A stretch of DNA of 64,000 nt from Isoalcanivorax pacificus W11-5 (GTDB lineage Bacteria > Pseudomonadota > Gammaproteobacteria > Pseudomonadales > Alcanivoracaceae): the NCBI RefSeq assembly GCF_000299335.2, contig NZ_CP004387.1, positions 4,046,994 through 4,110,993 on the forward strand, in the 5' to 3' direction. The position numbers and the translations under genes were made by a program. A model generated the notes under the pieces. The model saw nothing but the letters and a program-made list of their open reading frames with translations, was not told where the DNA came from and searched no databases. Below, in pieces: positions 9,654-17,928 of this stretch (within the stretch, counting starts at the first letter, position 1; every line of letters starts with the position of its first letter).

Positions 9654-11366
9654 TCAGAAGCGTGCATTGACTTCCAGTTGCAGGATGTCCACCCGCAGCG
9701 GTGCGCCATACACTTCCTCGCTGCTCATCCAGCGCATCTGGCCGTACACACGTTTGTGGAAACCGTAGGCGCCACCCAGGTAATACCCCTTGGCGTTGGT
9801 GCCACCACGGTGGAAGGTGGAATCGTTGTAGGCATCCGGCAGGGCGTCCGGCTCGATGTATTTGTAGCCCAGTTGCACGTTCCACTGGCCGGCGTCGCGG
9901 ATCTCCACTGCCGTGCCCAGGGCCAGGTCCAGCATCCAGGCATCACCGCCGCTGCGGATGTTGCCTTGCTGGTCCAGGTTGTTGATCACCCGCCCGTCGG
10001 TAGAACCCTGCTGCGTGCTGCCGGAGCGCGTGAGCATGTCGTCTTCATCGTAGGCGAGGTTGTGCACATAGTGGCCGGTGACCTGCAGTGTCATGTCGTT
10101 GAACAGCGCGGTTTGCCATCTCAGGTTGAGATCCACAAGCTGGAATTCCGACGCCAGGCCCACGTACTGCTCCATCGGTGTGGCCGCCGGATTGAGCGGG
10201 TCCAGTGTGATGTCGCGCAGCACGAACAGCGTATTGCCCTTCTGCAAGAACGCCGGCCGCGACCAGTCGGTGTTACAGCCATAGCCTGCCTCCCGGTCAC
10301 TGAACCAGGGCTGGCATGGATCGGAGCGTTCACCACTGATGTTGTCGAAGTGGTAGTAACCTGCCGCTGCGCGCAACTGGTTGTCACTGTCCATTTTCCA
10401 CAGCGAACCAAGCTGCGCGCCGAACAGCCACTTGTCCTGGTTTTTGGTCTTGAATTCGCTGCGCGACGGGGAATCATCACTGGTAAATTCCAGCGGGAAG
10501 GCGCCCAGTGTGCCGAACAGCGACAGCTCACTGTCCTCTGCGGCGGCGTAGGTGGCAGCGATGCCGTCAAAGTTCAGGTCGCTGGCGTACAGCATGTCGG
10601 TGGTGACGAACGGGTTGGCAAAGCGGCCGGCGGTGAACGCCAGGTGTTGCGTCGGCAGCCAGCTGATGAAGCCGCGGTCCAGCCACAGGTCTTTTTTCTC
10701 CAGCCCGCCGCCCAGGGTCTGGTTGGTGGACACCGGATTATCGTCACTGCCGGTGGCGACGCGCAGCCCGGCGCGCCAGTGTTCGGAGATATCCGCCGTG
10801 AACCCGAACCGCGCCCGCAGGCGCAGCAGGTTGATGCGGTCTTCGCGCGTGTTGTAGAACGGCGGCCAGGCACCGGTGGCCAGTGCCTGCTGTGAAATGT
10901 CCTGTGGGCCTTCCTCATTGAAACGCTGGAAGTCGATCAGGTAGGGGTCGTTGTAGTCATCGAAAAAACGCGATTCGCTGCGCACACGCACGTCGGCATC
11001 CAGCCGGATACGCGAAGCCCAGTCCGGGAAGGTGTTCGGTTGTGCCCAGTTTTCCGCAATGGCCTGGCTGATGACCTGATCGCGGACTTCCCCGGTGATT
11101 TCTTCGCGCACATTTTCCGGGATGTACGGCACGCGGACATCCCCTTCCTGCAACACCGGCTCGGCGGCCTGCGCCGCGTCACGCGTCGCCTGCTCGAGCA
11201 GTGCCGCCGCCTGCGCTTCGGTGAGCACGCCATTCTGCACCAGCAGATTGATCAGGTTGCGCGTGGTGCTGCTGTCGGTGGCCGCGCTCTGCTGGGCCAC
11301 GGCCTGGCCAGACACGGCACAGGCCAGGGCGATCATGGCAGCCAGTCGGCGAAGTCGGAAATTCAT
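9654..11366 (-). CDS. Putative outer-membrane porin (Porin_5 type)
   Basis: A 570-aa outer-membrane beta-barrel. The signal peptide is residues 1-24 (SGQAVA|QQ). Next comes a short helix (NLINLLVQNGVLTEAQAAALLEQA) seen in the putative porin family PF16930, then many amphipathic strands with W/Y/F girdles, ending in VNARF with a terminal Phe. ATG at 11366 is preferred over an upstream GTG because GGAG is 8 nt before it. The gene follows tonB by 36 nt. Porins of this type are often encoded beside ExbB/ExbD/TonB genes with DUF2341, yet no plug domain is visible, so direct TonB gating is not evident. Its cargo may be phosphate or an organic phosphate by context; this is inference. Confidence 0.87.
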   Translation of the reverse strand: MNFRLRRLAAMIALACAVSGQAVAQQSAATDSSTTRNLINLLVQNGVLTEAQAAALLEQATRDAAQAAEPVLQEGDVRVPYIPENVREEITGEVRDQVISQAIAENWAQPNTFPDWASRIRLDADVRVRSESRFFDDYNDPYLIDFQRFNEEGPQDISQQALATGAWPPFYNTREDRINLLRLRARFGFTADISEHWRAGLRVATGSDDNPVSTNQTLGGGLEKKDLWLDRGFISWLPTQHLAFTAGRFANPFVTTDMLYASDLNFDGIAATYAAAEDSELSLFGTLGAFPLEFTSDDSPSRSEFKTKNQDKWLFGAQLGSLWKMDSDNQLRAAAGYYHFDNISGERSDPCQPWFSDREAGYGCNTDWSRPAFLQKGNTLFVLRDITLDPLNPAATPMEQYVGLASEFQLVDLNLRWQTALFNDMTLQVTGHYVHNLAYDEDDMLTRSGSTQQGSTDGRVINNLDQQGNIRSGGDAWMLDLALGTAVEIRDAGQWNVQLGYKYIEPDALPDAYNDSTFHRGGTNAKGYYLGGAYGFHKRVYGQMRWMSSEEVYGAPLRVDILQLEVNARF

Positions 11367-11402
11367 GGGCACTGCTCCTGAACGAGTCTGTATTCGGTGA
11401 GG

Positions 11403-12107
11403 TTAAGTAGGCCGGCGTCCCTGCAGGGACACCCGCACCGGCAAAGACAATGAGGCTGGCGGCCGTTCCGACAGCGACGGCACCGCACGCAGCGCCGCGA
11501 TCACCCGCGCGTCCACGTCGGCGTCACCGCTGGAACGCACCAGCTCGACGCGGGTGATCTGGCCGGCGTCGTTGAGCCAGACGTTGGCCTGCAAGCGGAA
11601 ACTCAGATGCCGGGTTTCTTCGGCGTCACGCAAAATGCGCTGGAACTGATACGCCAGGTACTGCCCATAGGTGGCGTTGCCGACGCGACCCGCGCCGGCA
11701 CCCGCCATGCCACCACCGGAACCGGCCGCGATATTGAACGCGTCCGCACCGGCCTGGGCCTCGCCGTCGATCTGCATGGCTTCCGCCAGGTCGTCTGCAG
11801 GTGTGGGGGCCTCGTCTTCCGGCAGCGGCTCTTCCACTGGCGTTGGCTCCGGATCGGGCTCGGGCACCTCTTCCTCAATGTCCTGCGGCTCCGGCGGCGG
11901 CGGGGGTTCTTCCGGCGGCGGCGGTGGCGGCGGCAGCGGGATGATGGTCTGCATCTTCGGTGCCTCGCGCCGTACGCCGCCCATGTCGTTGGCCCATAAC
12001 CAGATCAGCCAGGCCAGCCCCGCCACGACCACGGCTGCGACAATGGCCACCACCAGGGTGGGCAGGGCCTGGCCACGGGCACGCAGAACGGTTACGCGAT
12101 CAAACAT
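11403..12107 (-). CDS. TonB-family energy transducer
   Basis: A 234-aa TonB-like protein. It has one N-terminal TM helix (about 17-38), a Pro/Glu-rich periplasmic spacer (about 52-110, PPPPPPPEEP and PEPDPEPTPVEEP), a small Gly-rich stretch, and a C-terminal TonB-like domain (about 145-230) with YLAYQFQRIL and VELVRSSGDADVDARVIAALRAV. It should sit in the inner membrane and deliver proton-motive force from ExbB/ExbD to an outer-membrane partner. It follows exbD by 12 nt. No TonB-dependent receptor with a plug and barrel is encoded in the cluster, so the partner is open: the porin, the TpsB pore or the STN protein are candidates. Confidence 0.9.
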   Translation of the reverse strand: MFDRVTVLRARGQALPTLVVAIVAAVVVAGLAWLIWLWANDMGGVRREAPKMQTIIPLPPPPPPPEEPPPPPEPQDIEEEVPEPDPEPTPVEEPLPEDEAPTPADDLAEAMQIDGEAQAGADAFNIAAGSGGGMAGAGAGRVGNATYGQYLAYQFQRILRDAEETRHLSFRLQANVWLNDAGQITRVELVRSSGDADVDARVIAALRAVPSLSERPPASLSLPVRVSLQGRRPT

Positions 12108-12119
12108 GTTCGGTCCTGT

Positions 12120-12533
12120 TTATTTGGGCCGGCCTGTTACCAGGCCCACCTGGGTCAACTCGAGCCGGCGCAGCAGGTCCAGCACTTCAATGACTTTCTG
12201 GTACTGCACTACGGCGTCGCCACGTATCACCACGGGGAAATCCGGGTTCAGCGCCTTTTCCGTGCGCAGCCGGTCTTCCAGCTCCGGCAGGGTGACCGGG
12301 TAGGCGTCGAGGAATACCTGGCCCACGTCGTTGATGGAAATCGCCTTGGTCTTTGATTCCGACAGCGACGTCGACGAGCTGGCCTTGGGCAGGTCCACAC
12401 GGATACCGGCGACCTGCGCGGTGGCGGTGAGGATGAACATCACCAGCACCACCATCAGCACATCCACCAGCGGCGTGATGTTGATGCCGTCAACGGCGCT
12501 GTCTTCGTCTTCCGGGCTGTTCACGGAGGCCAT
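12120..12533 (-). CDS. ExbD-type proton channel subunit
   Basis: A 137-aa ExbD/TolR-family protein. After a short acidic N-terminus it has the single TM helix (about 17-42) with the conserved proton-carrying Asp24 in ITPLVDVLMVVL, then a periplasmic domain (VRIDGDAVVQYQKVIEVLDLLRR-like pattern). The start at 12533 has AAGGAGA at the right spacing; a longer frame upstream would run into the ExbB gene. It is packed between the ExbB-fusion gene (10-nt gap) and tonB (12-nt gap). It should form the stator and ion pathway of the TonB motor encoded here. P. aeruginosa PUMA3 has an analogous exbB2-exbD2 pair. Confidence 0.93.
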   Translation of the reverse strand: MASVNSPEDEDSAVDGINITPLVDVLMVVLVMFILTATAQVAGIRVDLPKASSSTSLSESKTKAISINDVGQVFLDAYPVTLPELEDRLRTEKALNPDFPVVIRGDAVVQYQKVIEVLDLLRRLELTQVGLVTGRPK

Positions 12534-12543
12534 GCTGTTCTCC

Positions 12544-14370
12544 TTACGCGTGGATGGCGGTGCCGTGTGGTGTGTCGTCGAAGCGGTGTTCGGCTTCGTA
12601 CACTTCCGCCAGGCGCGTGACGAATTCATCCAGGAACACGCGCATGTCGGCGTTCACATCCTTGTTGCGGCTGACCAGGCGGTTGTAGCCAAACAGGGCC
12701 GGAATGGCGACGAACAGCCCCATTGCGGTGGCCAGCAATGCGGCAGCCATGCCGGGTGCGATGGCGTTGATGTTGACGTCGCCGGCCATGGCCGTGCCCA
12801 GGAACACCACCATGATGCCGAGCACAGTGCCGAGCAGGCCGATATAGGGGCCGCCCGCGATGGCGTTGGACAGCGTGCCGAGCTTTGCGCCGAGGATTTT
12901 CTGTTGCTGGGTGCGCACCACGTCCATGGAGGACCGGATCGCTTCAATGGAGGCCGCTGAAATATGCTGGATACCCTGGCTGCGCCGGGTACGGATTTCA
13001 TTGACTGCCGCCTGGTAGATTTTCCACAGGGACGAGTCAGCAAATTCTTTTTCCGCGCCGGGCTTGTCCGCCAGCATTTCCAGGCGCATGCCGACCTGTG
13101 AAAATTTCTCGCGGAAGTGCTCGTTGGCACGCTCCATGCGCACCACCGCGCTGTTCTTGCGGATCATGATGATCCACGACTGGATCATCATGAACACCAG
13201 CACGGCGATGATGATCCAGGCATCCAGCGGCACCGCACTGAACAGGAAGCCGAGGCCGCCAAAGCCGAAACCGGACTGTTCTTCGTCCACCCCGAACACC
13301 AGCAGGCGCGATTCCGCGCCCTGCGACAGGGCGTCGGCCATGATCAGTGCATCCGCGCGGGCCACCTTGGAGATACGCAATTCATCAATGGCACCAATGA
13401 ACGGGGTGTAGGCGGCAGGCACCGGCGCTGCGCCGTCGCCCTCTGCCACCGCCGGCGCGGCCGCGCCGGGGACATCACCGCCGATTGCAGCCACGGTCGC
13501 CAGCGGCGGCAGCATGGCCTGCAACGTGGTGCTGACGCGACCATTGACGAACAGTTTCAGCGCCGTGCCATCGGCAGTGACGGCCAGATGCTGCCAGGTG
13601 CCCGGCGCCAGCGGCTGGCCCGGTTCGGAGCGGGCGCCGTTCACTTCCACGAACGGCACGCCGTCGCTGATACCGATCAGCAAGGCGTTGCCGGCGTCAC
13701 GGCGGCTGAACAGCAGTTGCTGGCCCTGCATCTGGTCGGCACGCACCCAGGCACTCAGGGTGTAGAGCGAGCCGGCCGGCACCGCCAGCGACGGGCTCTC
13801 CGGCAGCAGCAGCGGCTCGATGCCGTTGAACTGCGCCGCGCTGCCGATCACCCCTTCCGCCACATCCGACAGGGTGCTCAGGGCATGGTTGCTGAACGCG
13901 GTGGTGTCACGCGGGGGCGCACCGGCGGCACCATCGAAGTGGTACACCAGCGTGTAGTTGGGGTCGAAGGCGAGCTGGCCGTTGCTGGTGGAGGGTGCGG
14001 CGTCATTGCCGTAGTACATCCAGATATCCTGGCGGCTGCCACCGTCGACCTGCGGCACGTCCACCCAGATATAGGCGATCCCCATCAGCGCATCGAAGCG
14101 TTCAATCTGGTGGTGCAGCACGGTCTGGTCATCACTGGCGACAAAGCGGATGTCGGCACCGTTTTCCTGCACACCGTCAAAGGTGAAATTGCCGGTGTGC
14201 AGGCGCACCAGCAACGGCGCACGACCCAGCGGAGCGCTGATCGACGCCCCTTCGGTGGTGGTGTCGATGGAGATCTGTTTACGATAGCTCCATTCCGTCT
14301 GCCACCAGGCCTGCGCCGCCAGCGGCAGCGCACACAGGCAGGCAAGTATCAGGGTTATCAAGCGTTGCAT
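12544..14370 (-). CDS. ExbB/MotA/TolQ channel protein with DUF2341 and LamG-like periplasmic domains
   Basis: A 608-aa fusion. A signal peptide (1-21) is followed by a DUF2341 domain (about 22-120; WSYRKQISI, IYVWVDVPQ-like and QDIWMYYGN) and a LamG/concanavalin-like beta-sandwich (about 135-345; LSAWVRADQ, WQHLAVTADG, LKLFVNGR, FIGAIDELRI). Next comes a TM helix (about 382-402) and the ExbB/TolQ domain with two further TMs (about 495-590; GGPYIGLLGTVLGIMVVFLG and AALLATAMGLFVAIPALFGYN). Ordinary ExbB is about 240 aa, so more than half of this protein is an extracytoplasmic extension of lectin-like fold. The known DUF2341-ExbB architecture occurs in TonB clusters of several proteobacteria. 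The extension may tether the motor to glycan or to a partner; that is inference. Confidence 0.92.
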   Translation of the reverse strand: MQRLITLILACLCALPLAAQAWWQTEWSYRKQISIDTTTEGASISAPLGRAPLLVRLHTGNFTFDGVQENGADIRFVASDDQTVLHHQIERFDALMGIAYIWVDVPQVDGGSRQDIWMYYGNDAAPSTSNGQLAFDPNYTLVYHFDGAAGAPPRDTTAFSNHALSTLSDVAEGVIGSAAQFNGIEPLLLPESPSLAVPAGSLYTLSAWVRADQMQGQQLLFSRRDAGNALLIGISDGVPFVEVNGARSEPGQPLAPGTWQHLAVTADGTALKLFVNGRVSTTLQAMLPPLATVAAIGGDVPGAAAPAVAEGDGAAPVPAAYTPFIGAIDELRISKVARADALIMADALSQGAESRLLVFGVDEEQSGFGFGGLGFLFSAVPLDAWIIIAVLVFMMIQSWIIMIRKNSAVVRMERANEHFREKFSQVGMRLEMLADKPGAEKEFADSSLWKIYQAAVNEIRTRRSQGIQHISAASIEAIRSSMDVVRTQQQKILGAKLGTLSNAIAGGPYIGLLGTVLGIMVVFLGTAMAGDVNINAIAPGMAAALLATAMGLFVAIPALFGYNRLVSRNKDVNADMRVFLDEFVTRLAEVYEAEHRFDDTPHGTAIHA

Positions 14371-14449
14371 GGTCAGCGTACTCCAGGTCGTTCCCTTGAA
14401 TTAGGTATGAACCGTCCGGCCATCCGGTGCAGTTCTTTGTCGCGATCAA

Positions 14450-16078
14450 TCAGAAACTGGCACGCACGTTGAAATGCACGTGCGGGTCGTACTCTTCGGT
14501 GTTCGGCCCTCTGCGCAGCGGCCAGGCCATATCCACGCCCCACGACAACCCGTCGAAGAACTGCGCACGGGTCCCTATGCCGGCACTGGCCAGACGAAAT
14601 ACCCGCCGGTTTTCCTCCAGCACTTCCAGCACCTCCAGCCGGGCACCTTCGGCGAACAGATAAAAGCGCCATTCGTTCAGGTCCGGGCCGTACCAGTTGC
14701 TCAGTGACGGGGTGCGCAGTTCGAGGGAGCCCAGGCCGCCGTTGTCGCCGGTCGCTTCTGCGGAGAGGTAGCCCCGCACACTGCTGGCGCCCCCGGCGGA
14801 AAGCTGTTCATTGGCCACCAGCGGGCCACTGGCGAATTGCAGCGAGCTGTTCAGCGCCGCCTGCCAGTCGCCGGGGAAGGTACGGGTGTAGCCGCCGCCC
14901 AGTTTCAGCACGGAAAAGCTGGCTGATGCGCGGAAGCGTTTTTCGTTGAACTCGAAATCGCTGCTGCCGTAGCCGAGTACGGAACGAAAGCCACTGAGCA
15001 ACGTCAGGTTTACATCCGCCTGCGATACATCGCTGAATCGGTAACCGGTATAGGAGAGCGATAGCGGCGCATATTTCAGCGGCACCTTGCTCATCTCGTT
15101 ACCCAGCCCGATCTGTTCGTCGAAATCCTTGAAATCGATCCCCGCCGACACCGAGTGCACCCAGTTGTTGGCGAACGGCCAGGTGTGGATCAGCGATACA
15201 CCGTAGGTGCTGCCCTTGCCGATCACCGTGGTGCCACCGACGGTGGCCACATCACTGTCGGAGGTGTAGCCGGACACACGCAGGTTCCAGCGCTCGCTCA
15301 GCGGCGCGGTGTAGTTAGCGGACCAGACCATGGCGTCATCGGGCTCTTCCGGCGCCGTGAACAGCGTCAGCGAGACCTGGTGATGTTTCTGCCAGAGGTT
15401 ATCGTGACCGACGGTGGCCACGGCGCGCAGCTGCGAGGTATCGGCACTGTAATCGTTGTTCAGCGACAGGCTGCCATACCAGGGGCTGCTGTCTTCGACG
15501 TTGAGATCCACGTCCATGGTGCCGGGCACAACGCCTTCGCGGACCACCGGCACCACCTGCCGCTTGCCACTGCTCGACAGCGCGGTCAGCTGGCGCTGCA
15601 CCAGTTCGAAATTGGGCACGCTGCCTTCTTCCAGTGCCGGCACGGCCTTGCGGATCTCCAGCGGCGAGGTGTACTCCGCCTCCATTACCCGCACGCGGCC
15701 AATGCGCGTTTCCCCCACGATCAGGAATACAATGCCGCCACTGACCTGCTGTTCGGGCAGGTCCACGAATACGGACTGGTAGCCTTTCTGCTGGTAGGCC
15801 TGTTGCAGTGCATCACGCGCGGCCTCGATGTCTTCCAGCGTGCGGCCTTCGCCGAGGAACGGGTAGACGGCGCGCTGGATATCCAGCGTCGACAGTACGG
15901 AATTGCCACGCACGATGTATTCACGAATCGTCACGGTCGGTATCCGCGCCTCGTGCTCCGGCGCGGGCGCGACGCTTTCATCATGTGCGGTCTGTGCCTG
16001 GGCCACGTTTCCCGCCAGCACCAGCAGGCAAAGCAACACAGCGCCTGACAGCAGGTGCAACTTGTTCAATGACAGCAT
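14450..16078 (-). CDS. Two-partner secretion outer-membrane transporter, TpsB (FhaC/ShlB/PdtB-like)
   Basis: A 542-aa Omp85-superfamily pore that exports its TpsA partner. The signal peptide is about residues 1-28 (NVAQA). Two POTRA domains follow (about 47-125 and 126-200; YIVRGNSVLSTLDIQRAVYPF begins the first), then a 16-strand-type barrel. The L6 loop signature VRGY is at residues 434-437 and the chain ends in VRASF with a terminal Phe. It is separated from the fecR gene by a 298-nt gap with repeated operator-like sites, and leads a downstream series (exbB, exbD, tonB, porin and others). The obvious substrate is the TpsA encoded at 19367-31975, although tpsA is not adjacent. Confidence 0.94.
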   Translation of the reverse strand: MLSLNKLHLLSGAVLLCLLVLAGNVAQAQTAHDESVAPAPEHEARIPTVTIREYIVRGNSVLSTLDIQRAVYPFLGEGRTLEDIEAARDALQQAYQQKGYQSVFVDLPEQQVSGGIVFLIVGETRIGRVRVMEAEYTSPLEIRKAVPALEEGSVPNFELVQRQLTALSSSGKRQVVPVVREGVVPGTMDVDLNVEDSSPWYGSLSLNNDYSADTSQLRAVATVGHDNLWQKHHQVSLTLFTAPEEPDDAMVWSANYTAPLSERWNLRVSGYTSDSDVATVGGTTVIGKGSTYGVSLIHTWPFANNWVHSVSAGIDFKDFDEQIGLGNEMSKVPLKYAPLSLSYTGYRFSDVSQADVNLTLLSGFRSVLGYGSSDFEFNEKRFRASASFSVLKLGGGYTRTFPGDWQAALNSSLQFASGPLVANEQLSAGGASSVRGYLSAEATGDNGGLGSLELRTPSLSNWYGPDLNEWRFYLFAEGARLEVLEVLEENRRVFRLASAGIGTRAQFFDGLSWGVDMAWPLRRGPNTEEYDPHVHFNVRASF

Positions 16079-16151
16079 GAATTCGTTTCCGCTTGTTTGC
16101 GTTCCGGCACCAGGCCGCGTTCGGGAGCCGCCGTACGTCTCCCCGGCGGTT

Positions 16152-16230
16152 CTGATGTCAGACGAAGGCCGGCGCTGTTTTCCGCAGACAGGGTGTGGTC
16201 ACGGAGGCGAGCCATCAGGCTGATGTCAGA
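16152..16230. promoter_or_regulatory. Pair of 11-bp direct repeats in the tpsB upstream region
   Basis: CTGATGTCAGA occurs at 16152-16162 and again, identically, at 16220-16230 in the 298-nt gap between fecR and tpsB. Each copy contains a small dyad (CTGA-TG-TCAG). The spacing is 68 bp, about 6.5 helical turns. Position and repetition suggest operator sites controlling the tpsB-exbBD-tonB operon, but no binding protein is identified. I see no convincing FecI-type promoter in the gap by eye. Confidence 0.4.
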
Positions 16231-16376
16231 ACTGTCCCTCATAGACGATGGGGCACAGCGCCAACCGAACATTTGTCACGAAAACTTCATCAATCTCTTT
16301 GCGGGAAATGCGGGCTGTGCCACAGCAGGCCGGCATGAGCAGCTGAGCACATCGGGATGACGGAAATGTGGCGGGA

Positions 16377-17327
16377 TCAGCCGAGCAGGACGACACCACC
16401 GGGCATGCGGGTGAGCGTGGCGCCGTAGGCATCGCTGATCAGCTGCGCCACATCCGGGAGCTGGTCCAGGGTGAAGCGCGCCTGCACGCGGCGGCGACCC
16501 AGTGCTTCGTTCATCAGGATCAATCGCCCCGGCCGGTAGCGGTTGATTTCAGCGATCACCTGCGACAGCGGCTCGTCATCGAAGATCAGCAACTGGCGCT
16601 GCCAGGCGGTAACCCGTTCCGGGTCGGCGTGGTGCACCCGGCCAAGACGGTCGGCACCGAAGGTCAGTTGCTGGTTGGCCGCCAGCGTGCGGTTCTCGCC
16701 CTGGTAATCGACCACGACGCTGCCTTGCAGGCAGGTGACGCACACGGCGCCGGTGTCGGCCCGGACATTGAAGTCGGACGCCGCCGCCAGCACGCTGCCA
16801 CCCTGCACGCGCAACAGCACCTGCCGGGCCGCACCGCTGGCACGGATTTCCGCTTCGCCACTGAGCAGTTCCAGCATCGCCAGTTCTGCGCCGCTGACGT
16901 GGGCGTTCAGGCGCGTGCCGGTATTCATTTCCACCGCCACATCCGCCAGTTGTACCCGACGCTGTTCGCCAATCGCCGTTTCAAAATCCGCCGCCCCCGG
17001 CCACCAGGCCGTTTGCCGGCTGATCATGACGCCGCCGGCGCAGGCCGCCACGCCGCCAAGCAGTGCACGCTGGAGGAAGGCGCGGCGGTCGTAGCGTGGC
17101 GCGGTCTCCGCGTGGATATTCTCCGCACGCCCGGCCTCGCCGATCCGCTGCCACAGGCGGCGACTTTCGGCGAAGGCACGACGATGCGCCTGGCTGCGCG
17201 CGCACCAGTCGGCAAAGGCGCGCGCATCCTCACTGGTCGCCTCACCGGAGGTCAGGCGGACCAGCCAGTGCTGCGCTTCGCGGCGAATGCGCTGCTGTTG
17301 TCCCTGGTCAATCTCTATCACGTTCAT
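16377..17327 (-). CDS. FecR-family anti-sigma/sigma regulator (VreR-like)
   Basis: About 316 aa from the chosen ATG. The cytoplasmic N-terminal DUF4880-like part (about 12-55; AQHWLVRLTSGEATSEDARAF) binds the sigma factor. A single membrane segment near residues 85-105 is preceded by a twin-arginine motif (DRRAFLQRALLGG), a Tat-like feature also described for some FecR proteins. The periplasmic FecR domain and a C-terminal DUF4974/STN-like domain (LSQVIAEINRYRPGRLIL) follow. The start overlaps the sigma gene by 20 nt; upstream ATGs at 17339 and 17342 are also possible. Its role is to hold the neighbouring ECF sigma factor until the periplasmic STN protein signals. Confidence 0.9.
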   Translation of the reverse strand: MNVIEIDQGQQQRIRREAQHWLVRLTSGEATSEDARAFADWCARSQAHRRAFAESRRLWQRIGEAGRAENIHAETAPRYDRRAFLQRALLGGVAACAGGVMISRQTAWWPGAADFETAIGEQRRVQLADVAVEMNTGTRLNAHVSGAELAMLELLSGEAEIRASGAARQVLLRVQGGSVLAAASDFNVRADTGAVCVTCLQGSVVVDYQGENRTLAANQQLTFGADRLGRVHHADPERVTAWQRQLLIFDDEPLSQVIAEINRYRPGRLILMNEALGRRRVQARFTLDQLPDVAQLISDAYGATLTRMPGGVVLLG

Positions 17328-17928
17328 CGTGCGCGTCATCATCCGTAGGGGCATGCGTCGGGGCAGGTGCTGCCGTAGCCTGGCTCTCCCATGTAGACGG
17401 TTTTCCGGCACCGGGACCGAACCGTTGCGTCACTTCCCGGTCGAGCCAGTCGCCACAGTAGAGCAGCGCCACCTTGAGTTCTTTTTCCACCGTGCGGGTG
17501 GAAACGCCAAAGCGCGCGGCAATGTCACGGTGCGGCACACCCTCGACCCGCGACGCCAGCAGAATGGCGCGCCGGCGCGCCGGCAACTTGTACAGGGCAC
17601 GCTGCAGTTGCTCGACTTCCTGCAAGGCCCCGGCGGCACTGGCGGGGTCCAGTGCGTCATCGGTGCTCTGCATCAGTTCTTCGATCTCGGTGTAATACAG
17701 CAGGCGCGACTGTGCCTTGCGCTGGTCGGCGGCCACGTTGAGTGCCATGCGGAACAGATAGGCGAGCGGATTCTGCACGCCATGGATGTCGGCCATCTGG
17801 TCCACCCGCAGCCAGGTTTCCTGCAACACATCATCGGCCAGATCGTCACTGCCGAGCCGGTAGCTCAGGCGGCTGCGCAGTTCCGCGTAACGCTGGATGA
17901 ACAGGGCCTTGATGGTCTGCCTCGACAT
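17308..17928 (-). CDS. ECF sigma factor, FecI/VreI-like
   Basis: A 206-aa extracytoplasmic-function sigma factor. Sigma-2 is at about residues 8-75 (LFIQRYAELRSRLSYRLG, DDVLQETWLRV, NPLAYLFRMALNVAADQRK) and sigma-4 at about 108-165 (LPARRRAILLASRVEGVPHRDIAARFGVSTRTVEKEL). It has an unusual Pro/Ala/Asp-rich C-terminal tail (about 176-206). The ATG at 17928 has GGGAG 7 nt upstream, so the 83-bp overlap with the 3' end of the STN gene appears real. It also overlaps fecR. The STN-sigma-FecR order is the same as vreA-vreI-vreR in P. aeruginosa, where the sigma factor drives the two-partner secretion and exb genes; I infer the same target set here. Confidence 0.93.
   Translation of the reverse strand: MSRQTIKALFIQRYAELRSRLSYRLGSDDLADDVLQETWLRVDQMADIHGVQNPLAYLFRMALNVAADQRKAQSRLLYYTEIEELMQSTDDALDPASAAGALQEVEQLQRALYKLPARRRAILLASRVEGVPHRDIAARFGVSTRTVEKELKVALLYCGDWLDREVTQRFGPGAGKPSTWESQATAAPAPTHAPTDDDAHDERDRD

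Noticed and set aside
9619-9885. 89-codon extension of the coiled-coil protein gene
   Set aside because: It overlaps the 3' end of the porin gene and places the signal peptide internally; AGGGAG supports the ATG at 9618.
12534-12629. Longer ExbD start inside the ExbB-fusion gene
   Set aside because: The extra residues are Thr/Ser/Lys-rich and unlike ExbD, and AAGGAGA directly precedes the ATG at 12533.
16290-16325. TTGTCAC-GAAA-ACTTCAT on plus in the fecR-tpsB gap, as a Pho box
   Set aside because: Both heptamers are poor matches and the orientation points away from tpsB.
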